Below, one piece after another: positions 1-12,200 of a stretch of 64,000 bases of DNA. A program made the translations under genes and the position numbers. Below the pieces are notes generated by a model that saw nothing but the letters and a program-made list of their open reading frames with translations, made no database searches and was not told the DNA's origin. Source of the stretch: Sipunculus nudus (taxonomy: Eukaryota; Annelida; Sipuncula; Golfingiida; Sipunculidae); NCBI GenBank assembly GCA_026874595.1, contig CM049316.1, positions 42,239,695 through 42,303,694 of the forward strand, written 5' to 3'. Numbering within the stretch: the first letter of the stretch is position 1; each line of letters starts with the position of its first letter.

Positions 1-234
1 TTACTTATGGCCTAGCCCTAAGATTTCAGGTGCCCATCATCTCTGTCTCCGAGTTCCACATTTGCAGACTTGACAATTTGCATTACACATTATTTTTATT
101 ATACATGATAAAAATGTTTTAGATACATGCATATATAAGGAAAAACAAATTCACGCCATTAAAATAATTTTGATATGATAACGCTGGCTTTTTGGTTTTC
201 TAATTACTACATAATTCTGTTCTTGTCATTTCAG

Positions 235-3200
235 GCTAAAATACCTTTTGATGCCAACAAGCTGTATTGCAGTGAGATTCTGGCCATACTTTTACAGGAT
301 CAAGATGGTAAGCTTCTGCAATGAAAATTTATATCATTTGTTCTGTTTTCTTAAGGTCAATATACATGTATCGCTTTTGCAAGTAGGCCTCTTTTCCAAA
401 TTGACAATATCAAGCTTGAGTTTGTCCTGAGTTATTTATTAAGCTGCATTTAGCTCCTTGAGGTATAAAACAAATTATAAAAAAGGATAAAAGAGTTAAA
501 ATGTGTGATATCACCTTAATCACTTGTCACCCCTGACTTAACGTGATAACTTTACAACGGATATATCCTATAAAACAATAGGATGGGTTTACGCTCGCCA
601 CTTGATTTCACTAATCAAGAAATTAGATCCCGGTCATTACAGGTGACATTTCCAGGTTCTTTTAAGGACGTGTATAAAAATACCAGACAATCATACACCC
701 AGATCAATAGAAACTATGAGACATCAGGTTAAATTCACAAATATAATTCAAGACAATACTTACAGAGACATAGATGTGAGTGTGTGTGTGTTGATGTGTC
801 AATACGACAGTCCTTCACATTAAAAATACAGGATATTTACTGAGTCCATGGTTTGTATAAAAACAATAAAGTCCAGTTCCTTCAGAGATCTCTGGTTACT
901 GTTTTGTGTAGAATCTGGCGTATGGTTAGTACCATATAGTCTTTCTGAGTTTAGCGATCTTCAACTGATCTTGCTTGACAGCAACCCGTGTAGGATTACG
1001 TTCACGTGAATGGCAATAGCTCTCTTTGTTTACATATGAGCTTAGAGTCCTTGACCTTACTCGTGTAGCAATGGTTTCACAGCTTACAGCGATTATGTAT
1101 CTAGGTCAAGCTGAACTAGGCCGGCAGGTGATGCATGCGCACTTACTTTACCGCCAATACAATGCTCTGTGGGCAGCACGGCTGTGATCTCGTGAGCTGG
1201 GTCCTTGCCTCATGTAGAAGTTTGCTTCTATGCCGTTCCTGGCGTTTCAATGTTCCTTCTGCCATGCGTGCGTGCTGCCTCTCCAAACTTCCAGACCCAA
1301 CTGAAGCAGCGTCCCGCGTCTCTCTCCCTGAACTCTGACGTCACAATCGCCTGTGCAGTGTACGGCGATCCGGTTCTCTGATTGGCTTATGGCTCAAGTG
1401 TCCCATATAAGGATATATGTGACCTAGTTTGACTGCTAGCCTCACCATGGTGACCCACATACCAGATGTAATACACGCAATGCGTGACACAGTTAAATCA
1501 GCTGATAGTCGATGGGATTTCATACAAGATTACACAATATATACAATCAAGACCTGTCAACGCTTTAGGATGACGCTTCACGTCAATATCAATAGAGAAC
1601 AGACTTCGTTAAACTATGATACAAAACACCGTACTTATTGTCATTGATTTTTTGGTGACATCACTTTTTTTGGGGGGGTGGGTGTTATATTTTTCATGAT
1701 CTCACCGGAAAATTTTACTCGTAGTAGCAGATAATAAGAAATTATGTTAAGAATCAAGTGAATATATGTCATGGAGACTCTGTGCTTTGCTTTGACTCTG
1801 ATCATCCCAGTTTCTTCAACAGTTTTGTATATACTACTTGTTTTACAAAGATATGTATAATTTCTGGTATCTGATTTAGGTATATTGTAACCATATGATT
1901 TTCATTGCAGAAAACAGAAAAGTCCTTGGTGAGGTAGATGGTATTGATGTATTGCTTCAACAGCTTGCTGTGAGTGACTTGTCTTAGTGCCTTTTGATTA
2001 CATGTTATAATTATGTCCCCCCCCCCCCCCCCATGGGCATTAGGGGTAAAAATGAGCACTATCTCAAAACAATGATTCTAGATTTAAGCAGATTGGACCT
2101 TGACGATCAAGGTCACTGGTTTTTGAACTCCTCCAAGATTTTTGCAGAAAGAACTGGTGTGGTCAAATTTGAAGAAAAAAATCTTCTGTACTTCTAAAGC
2201 TATGTGGGTGATCAAGGTCATGGTCACCAACACCGAAACTATTCCGAAAACTCAGTGGAAACAACTTGTGTGTAGAATTTGAGGGGAAAATATGCAATAC
2301 TTCATAAGTTGTGTTTACAAGACAATACATATAATGCAGCTAAATTGACCTCGAAGATCCTGGGCAAGGTCACCGGTTTTTGTACGTCCAAGAACTTGGT
2401 TGAAACAAGTCGTGAACCAAATTTGAGGACAAAATGTGAAATACTAAACTTAAGGGGATCATAGAAATTTTACATTTTGGCAGATTTGACCTTGAAGATG
2501 AAAGTCAAGGTCACCAGTTTTCAAACTCGTTCAAGGTTTTGGTAGGAACAATTTGTGTTTCAAATTTTTTGGGGGAAATATGCGGCCCTTCAAAAGTTAT
2601 TGCATTCACAAGATATCCTACAGTCGACAACTGATGATGATGCGAACAGCGACAGATGATGGCACTGAAAACATTACAATATGTTCCCACTGGAATAGGG
2701 GAGACATAATGAGATGATACAGCACAGACAAAGGGGTTTCTAGTTCTAATGTTAATTCTGGGTACTTCTGAACTTAGTGAATGTGATGAACCAGAAGCAT
2801 GGATTATTTACAAAAAAAGTGCAGCATATTCTATCAAAGAATAATATTCTGTAGGGAGCATATGGTAGGAACAGCAGAAGACAGCTTTTTGTAGCTCAGC
2901 TGACTTTTAGTCTTGCTAAACTATAGCAATGGGCCATTGTCTGTCACCCTTCCATCTGGTCACTACTCTTAACCATCTCAGGGCTGGCCCTGCCTATTCG
3001 CCAATTCGCCAATGGCTAGCAATGGGGAGATCTGGTGAAACAATATCCCCTCTGGCTAATTAATTGGCAAAAACCATCTTTCCAATGCCCTTAGCCCTAA
3101 AAAAATTTTTCTTTGTTTCTGATTACAGTGGTGAAAAATTTAGAGTAGGTAGGTAGGGAATTTATTTTATCTTTAATAATTTTTTGTTTACCATGTGATG

Positions 3201-6200
3201 ACATAAAACAGGTTTATTAGAAGACTATTTCAAGATTTGATTATGCTGCTGTTGCTCAGATTAAATTAATTCACACATAGGTTTCAAGGAAATAGTCCAA
3301 AATATATATACCAGACCCTCCCATGTTGTCCCACTGTCAAAAAAATGGAGCAAGGAACCAGGTTGCAATATTACCCCCACCCTGACTATAGAAGGCTGGT
3401 ACATGGTAATCAAATGATCTCCTGCATACATATGAACACTGTAACTCTGTTACACATTTATACATAATTTATTTTTAAGATCATAGACCATTTAACTGAA
3501 TCATTACTGTGATATAATTAGCTGTAATTTCAATTATTTGTGACTTGTACAAGATCTATGAAGTGACCTTATTGTGCCCTATGGCTCAAGGCTCAAACCC
3601 CCAATAAAATTTAATTTTAGACTGGCTAGGTTTTCTTTGAGTTGGTTTAGATACTGGAAACAAAGAACATTTTTTAGGCCTTACTGAATGAGCAAAACAA
3701 GAGACTATAATATTGTGAAATAATAGTTTATCAAGAAAGACTGGTCTTCAGTTGATTTAATTATAGTGATTATATATAACTTAATGTTTAACGCAAAGTC
3801 ACACAAAATAATCATCTTTTTATATTTATTTCATATTGTCAAGATGTGATAAATTCATGATATTTTTTTTAATTCTGCTCAGTGCTAAATATCAATATTT
3901 CCCATTATTCAGAGAATAAGTGCTGGCTAAAGTGTTTCTGAAATGGCTAAAGATAATTCTGGTTGGCTAAAATTTTGACAAAAGATTTTTTGGAAGCAGG
4001 GCAAGCCCTGCATCTGTTAGCAGTGCACAAATTATAACCGTTAAACCTAGAAAGTTTTTGCTTGACAGCAAACAGGTCCTGATAAAATCACCTTGCAAGT
4101 CCAAAATTAGGCTGCATTGGTTTAATATTCTGTGCTACTTGGCACAAAATGGTTACTGTTCTCTGCTCATGTGCAGCAGCAGAATTTCCTGAAATTAAAA
4201 AAAAAAAACAAGTCTGTCAGAATTTTAACAGGCCCTTAAATCTTTTAAAGTTATAAATAAAACAGATACATTATATAATCAATTAGTAATCAGATAACAT
4301 TGGCTTTTGTCTAGAACCCGGCGCCGTGTTAGCCACACAAATGCGAGGGGCTTGAACAAAAATAAGGCTGACTTAAGTAATAAGCCAAGTTTCATGGCTT
4401 GACTCGGCTTGCGAAATGTTTGCTGGCTTAAACTGTCCTGAAAGCCTATTCATTTGACTGTGTTAAAAAGTACCCGTTTGATTTAAACTGGTTATCTATA
4501 TATTTTGTGTGACATCCATTTACATTTAACTAGTTTGTGATTAAATATCGAGTATAGTTTATCCTGGTATTTTCATAAGCCGACACATTCATACTTAAAC
4601 AATCACATCATTTCCTATCAGCGACAAGTAACAAAAAATATCAAAACCTGAACATTTGTTTTGATGATTTTTAAATTACAAAATCGGCTCACTTTGACTA
4701 AATGAAATATTGGCTGCGCCTCCTGATAAACTCAGCTTGTCTCAGCTTGATCTTAATTTGGCTGGCGATGGCAAATGGCGGCAACGCTGGGCTCTACTTT
4801 CCTCCTACCTTCATTGAGCATCATTTAACAACTGATTCCTAATTCTAGTAATGGTTCTATTACCTGTGCTACAGGTATACAAGAGACATTCCTTACCCTA
4901 GTAATGATTGTATTACCTGTGCTTCAGGTATACAAGAGACATGACCCCAGCAACAGTGAGGAGATTGAGATGATGGAGAACTTGTTCAACTCTCTGTGTT
5001 CATCATTAATGTATGCCCCCAACAGGGACAAGTTCCTGAAAGGAGAAGGCCTCCAGCTCATGAACCTCATGCTGAGGTAAAGTATTTATACTCAATGGTG
5101 CTGATTTTTTAGTATGCATGAATTTATTAGTGATGCATTACTGGAGCCACCTTTCCATGCATTATGGTATTAATGTAACATTCCTCCAAATGAGTAATAT
5201 AATATTAAAATTGAAATTGTACAATGTTACAGGGTGGACTTTGTGATAAGATAAAGCACAAAACAGACATCTCTGATTAAGATACCAGGTAATATATTTA
5301 AATTTTATTTTGAATTCCCATTTAGATATCCTGTGTTTAAATTAAATATTCAATATACAGTAAAATCTTGAATTTATGACCACAAATGGGACCTCGATAA
5401 AGTGGTCGCATTTTAGAGGTCATCTAAGGAAAGTCTAAAATTAAAAGCTAAAAAGAATTGGGAACCTGAACAAGTGGTCATTATTTTGGGGTTGTCTAAA
5501 AATTGTTGTGGTCTTTGGGTGAGGTTTTACTGCTTCTACATTTGTATAAGTACAAATGTAATACTAAGGAAGATTATGTGATATTATGTACACATTGCAC
5601 TTATTATTAAGGAAGTGGCACTCGTGTATATATCACAGGGAGAAGAAGATGTCTCGTTGTTGTGCGGTGAAAGTTGTGAACCATGCATTGTTAGGCAAAG
5701 AGGGTGCAGACAACTGTCAGAAGTTTGTGGACATTCTGGGTCTACGTAGTATATTCCCTCTCCTCATGAAGACCCCCAAGAACAAGAAAAAAGTGGGCCC
5801 ATCATATGAGGAAATGGAGGGTAAGTTGATATCTTATCATCATAGACCTTTTCCTTTGAAATATTAGTACAGTGGAACCCCACAATTACGACCACCCTGG
5901 GGACTGAGCAAAGTGGTCGTAATTTGGGGGTGGTCGTATTTGTGAAACTCTTACCGTGGTCGCATATAACACGCTGATATTTAATGTGTATCAGAGTTTA
6001 TCTATTACATCACTTTAATGTGAATTATAACAAAACATTATACTTAGCGGAGCATCCTTATTATGGTTTTTTTTGTGTGTGTAGCTGAACATATTTATTC
6101 ATGATAAAAATTAATATACATGTACACATACGTAGTGACTGATGATTAACAAATAATAACACTAAGGTAATACGATTACAACCTTCTGAATGCATATTGA

Positions 6201-9200
6201 ACATAATACGTGGCTGTGATATATTTAGCCTTCCGCTTGAGTATATATTGCGTGCACTTGAGTTTTCTCGACGCTAAACGCTGAGCCATTTGGTGCTGAC
6301 TGCGCGTGGTGTTGCCGCCTTGATTAACGCCACTTTATCCTTCAAGGAGAGCTCTTTCAGAGGCATGGTACCCTATAACAGCAAGCAATTTAAATGCAAA
6401 CTTAACCAGTAGAGAAATAAACTGACAACGATCTATCAGAAAAGGCAAGTTAATGTAAGGGATTTCCCCCCATGCAAGCTTTATTTATACATTTTACTGA
6501 CTGCTCAATACTCAATGTCAGTAAGGTATGAACACATTTAGGATTAACTAGTTAGTTAATTTTACCAATGAGGATCGAACAATATGTGATGAGTTAAGCC
6601 CGCAACCCCACACTAAGGGTAGCTGTAATATAGGTGATCACTGAGGGGCAATTAGCATCTGACCCCAGTCAGACCGGCTCATTAAGTAATCAGGCCGATG
6701 GTTACGCTCTTTGATCTATAACCTACACCTCAACGAGTCTCAGCGAAGACACCAAGTCGGGAAGGTATGCGGGACCAGATTAACACTCGGGTTAAGAAAC
6801 CTTGTTACTCGCTTTGATCTTTCGTTAAGGCGCCTGTGACAAGACGCAGCCATTGACTCGTTACAAATGTTGTTTCAGTACTTCTCGGCGGTGGTCGCAT
6901 TAGCGGGGTCGCATTAGCGCTGGGGCCAGGAAATCTGGTCGTAATTCTGAATTCAGGGGTGGTCGTAATTTTGAGTCATTTTTAAACATAAATAAACTAA
7001 AAAAAATTCGGGACCAAGCAAAATGGTCGTAATTGTGGGGTGGTCGTATTTGTGGGGTGGTCGCAAGGCGGGGTTCCACTGTATATGTAAAAAGCTATAG
7101 AGTCTATGTTAGATTGGCATGCTTTGTGATGCCAAGAACCTGTATTGTAATGCTGGATGAATAATCACATATGTTCACCATTATTGACAATGGTCTACAG
7201 GTACACTGTCATTCGAAAACAAATTAGACTGGTCATTTGGTCATTTATGTACTTTGTAACCACACCTACCATGTGTTAAAAGATTTTGCTATAACTCAGC
7301 TTATTGGGTAATCCCCCTGCACTTTTGTTGGATTTCTGAATAAATAAATGTCTCACATGGATTACGTGGATGATAGCCTGCTTGTATTTGACACAGAAAA
7401 TATCTGATTACCATAGAGAGGGCATATACAGTTTTGTTTGCAAGTTCACATGTATTCTGTTGTGTTAATTCATCACATGTAGCCTACTGGTAAGACTACA
7501 GGCTGTTAACAATGATATTCATGCAGTAAGATGGATGGCCCTTGCAGTGCAGTTCCTGTATGAAATAGGCCAACATAAATGCCTATTGAATTGTGTTTTC
7601 ATGGCTATGATAGACACTGATTAGACTCTCAGTTGACAAGATCACATTCAACCATGTCTTCAGTTGTACATGTATAACATGGGTCTTTTTTTGAATGACA
7701 GGTTGATTTCACTTCATTTATTAGATTTCTTTCATTTCCTCTGGCTTGTAGCAGTTTACATATTACATTTAACAATATAGTGTTGTTTAGAATTTGTGTT
7801 TTCTTTAAATAAACTGCATCATTTTAGCGCTTCTAAAGTAGATTTTCATTTGATTGTTGTGTATGATATATTTTCAGAACACATCATCTCTATAATTGGA
7901 TCTCTGCTGAAAAACTGTCAGGGAAGTCAGAAACAAAGGTTGCTGAACAAGTTCACAGAAAATGACCATGAAAAGGTGATTTACCTTGATTTGCAAGATT
8001 TACAGTGGAACCTGTTTGAAAGACCACGTGTCTATTAACACCTCCTGTTTATTATGACAACCATTGAGTGAACCAAAAGCATTCACCTTGGTTATAACTG
8101 ACCTGTCTTCTAAGACCACCCATGAATTAAGACTTTTTGGTTTTTGGCCAGTCCCACAGATGGTCTTATAAAACAGGTTTCACTTTACTTGCAAGTGAAA
8201 TTTAAAGGGTAAAACTGAAACAAAAAAACATTTAAAAAATTGATCATGTTTAAAAAAGGAGTTGACTTCATATTTATTTGAAACCCTTGCATGCATAAAG
8301 CCAGTGACAGGAAGTGGTATTGCACTTTCCACTGGCACCAGTGAATATTTCACAAATTCATTATTAATTTTTTCACATTTTTATGCCCCCGCCACAAAGT
8401 GGCCGGGGCATATAGTATTACCCATGTCCGTCATTCCGTCCTTCCGAAATCAAACAGGTGTACGGACTTTTTTTCGCAATGCCTGCAGATATTGGCCTGG
8501 TTTTTGGTGTGTGGGCAGATATAGACCAGTTACAGATCGAGTTCGCGTTTCATCCTGGTTGACCTACTTTTGACCGTTTTACGGCTCCTGAACATTGAAA
8601 ATTTCATGAAAAATATGAAATTTCATGACAAATACACATGTATGGACTTTTTTTCGCAGTGCCTGCAGATATTGGCCTGATTTTTGGTGTGTGGGCAGAT
8701 ATAGACCAGTTACAGATCAAGTTCGCGTTTCGTCCCGGTTGACCTACTTTTGACAGTTTTACGGCTCCTGAACTTAAAAAATTTCATGAAAAATATGAAA
8801 TTTCATGACAAATCCACATGTGCGGACTTTTTTTCGCAATACCTGCAGATATTGGCCTCATTTTTGGTGTGTCGGCAGATATTGACCAGTTACAGATGGA
8901 GTTCGCATTTCGTCCCGGTTGACCTACTTTTGACTGTTTTACGGCTCCTGAACATAGAAAATTTCATGTAAAATATATATTTTCATGACAAATACACTTG
9001 TACAGACTTTTTTTCGCAGTGCCTGCAGATACGGGCCTGATTTTTGGTGTGTAGGCAGATAATGACCAGTTACAGATCGAGTTCTTGTTTTGTCACAGTT
9101 GACCTACTTTTGACCATTTGACTGCTCCTGAACATAGAAAGTTTCATGAAAAATATAAATTTTCATAACAAATGCATATGTACTGACTTTTTTTCCTCAA

Positions 9201-12200
9201 TGCCTGCAGATAACACCCTGATTTTTTTGTGTGGGCAGATAATGACAGTTACAGATCGAGTTTGCATTTCATCCCGGTTGACCTACTTTTGATTGTTTTA
9301 CTGCTCCTAAACATAGAAAATTTCATGAAAGACAGAAATTTTTATGGAAAATGCACATGTATGGACTTTTTTTCACAATGCCTGCATATCCTGGCATGAT
9401 TTTTGGTGTGTTGCTTGATAATGACCCGTTACAAATCGAGTTTGCATTTTGCCCTTGTTGACCTACTTTTGAACATACGACACCTCCTTAATTTAAAAAA
9501 TTTTCCAAATTTTACAAATGTTTCTAATTTGCCCAAGGCGGGGGCATTCGTGTCGTTCCGACACATCTAGTTAAATTAAAATTTATCATAATAAATCAGG
9601 AATAGATGCAGCTCCGGCTTTGTGAAAGATACAGGAAAGGAGGAATTTGTAACCTTTTTACAATTTTGAATTACATATGTGGATCATAAAATTTAAATGC
9701 TGAAAAATGGCTGTTTTGCACCATTCATAAGAATACATGTGGTTGTGCTGTTTTATATATACTGTTGCATTTTACAGGTGGACAGGCTTATGGAGTTACA
9801 TTTCAAATATTTAGAAAAGATTCGAATTGCTGATGCAAAGATTGACAAGGAGAGAAGGGTAAATACTCGTTTTCTTTTGGGAAAGTTCTAACAGAGGAAC
9901 TGTTTCTAATGTAGGGAGAATTTCATTAAATGTGACAAAGCTGAGTTTTGGCCTATGTTCTTTATATGACAGTTAATTTCATACCATTCCAGACCAAGGA
10001 CTATTTTACAGTAATGTCTTTAGAGTTATGGGTAAGGCTTCTTCAGTTATATTTGGCATCATTAGTCCGTATGCATACCCCATATGCGCAGTCTATATCT
10101 GTTAATTGTGAATTCATATGATATGCCTTAATTTTCCTTTCTCCCAGCTATTCCATCTTACAAAAATTGTACATATAAAATTGCCTTAATCTGTATATCA
10201 TTTCTCATAATGTTAAAAAAGTCAGCTGAAGTAAAATGCCTTTCAGTGTGATGTAAGGAATATGTTTCCTCATTATTTCTCCTGTATTTGATCATGTTTT
10301 ATTTCAGGACATTGAGTTTTTCGGTGGTGAGGTATCAGATGACTTGGAAGACCAGTTTTATTTACGTCGTCTGGAGGCTGGACTGTTCACGTTACAACTC
10401 GTTGACTACACAATGCTAGAAGTGTGCAACATAGGTCCTGAAACAGTAAGTTACTGAACCATGATAAATGCACATAAGTGCTATTTCCATAGGATATATA
10501 TTGGAACAGAAAGGGGCCTGGTGGAGACTAGTGATGCTATTGAGCCATGAGGCTCTCATTCAATAGTTTTTCGGCATTTTTAAGCCAATAGTTTTATCTG
10601 TTGACCAGAAGTAGAAACCTATGGAGGTACCTATGATAAAGTATGATATGGATGATAGTTTATGCATTGATTTTGTATCTGTTCTGTTATTTAAATTGTA
10701 AAGTTCCATTATTTCTTAGTAATTCATTGTGAAACAAAATACAAGACTCAAAAGTAGTTTGCCTGTTTGTGGGATTTAAAGATTATTTTTACCATGGCTG
10801 GTCATTTAGTATAATCTTAAACAACCATGTATTTAATCATGGAAGTAAACAATTAGGCATAGTGTTATCTAGTGGGATAGTCTGGTTACAATGACATTAA
10901 TGTTACATATTTAATAATTATTTGCAAATCAATATTTTTACTCCATGGACACAACTACAGAATGTTTTTTTATTTTGTTGTAATATATTTTGATGCACTA
11001 TCTTGTGCTAATCCTGTGATATATTATAATGCTATACACTTAACATATCTGCAGGTGAAGCAGCGAGTGTTACAAATCCTCAACATGAGAGGAGGCTCTG
11101 TGAAAACCATCAGAAACATCATGAGAGGTAAACACAATATGCAGGACTTCCTCTGACTCCTATATTTTACACATTTTCCAATGGAACTATTGCCTCCTTT
11201 AATTTCCTATGTTTTCCAGTATTCAGACCAAAATGTCTGATATTTTCCTTTATTTTCAATTGCACAATGGTGTTTCCGGTAAAACTGTTATTTTTGAATA
11301 ATTATTATTTATATCTCTTACAATCCAACACAGCACATTTTGTACAATTGTGCAGGTAAGTGTTGCATCCACACAAATACAGACCTTTAGACCATAGTAA
11401 CGGACCTTTAAGGCCAAAACAATAAAAGGTAAGGTTCTCAGGCACCGCCTGCGTCAATTTTAATCCACCACATCAACATTTTTATTTTTATTTTCAATAG
11501 AAATGTACCAATTTTAAGCTCCAGACACGGGGACATTTCTTTCAAGAAGGTAAGATGATACAATTTTGATAAAATTTCCTTTGTTATATAGTGCGTTTAC
11601 TTATTTAGCCAAAATTAATCTGTTATTATCATGCTTTTCCCTGATATGAAATTTTTATCGTAACACATTTATGAAAAATGTGCCTGAGAACCAAACTTTT
11701 TTAGCTCAGCTGAGCTATAGTCGTGGTCCATTGTCCATTGTCCGTCCTTCCGTCCGTAGATGTGGCACGTTTTGAAACCGTAAGACCTAGAAATCCAAAA
11801 TTCAGCATAATGTTAGATGTCCCCAAGATCTCCTACCAAGCCGAGAACTGGGTCTTTGCAACTTCGTTCCTTTAAGAAATTAAGGAAAAACCTCAATTTT
11901 TTATTAAAAACCTATTTTCACACTTCAGGACTGCCTAATATCAAAACCACTCATCTGTTTTTCCTCATTTTTACCATAAATATTCCTTTATATAGTTCCT
12001 GTGTACATGCCAGAAATTAAGTCTGTTAAGTATAAATTCTTTAAGTTATGGGCCGGAACATAATGGACTTTGTAAAAAATCAGGAAAAATATTTACTCAC
12101 TTAACATGAAAAATGTTTCATGTTAACACCCCCCCCCCCCAGCAAACCTAACCCACCAAGTGTTATGCAGTAATTGTTATTGTTTTCACTGTATTTCCTC

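Noticed and set aside
248-430. Open frame overlapping the first CTNNBL1 exon
   Set aside because: It is in a different frame from the conserved exon (235-307) and runs into intron sequence; the protein match is only in the exon frame.
1135-1338. GC-rich plus-strand ORF of 67 codons in a CTNNBL1 intron
   Set aside because: No recognisable product, no splice logic with neighbours; probably part of an unidentified insertion.
6560-6880. Interior of the 1.2 kb MITE considered as containing a tRNA or RNA gene
   Set aside because: Despite higher GC, I could not fold a cloverleaf or find A/B box spacing.
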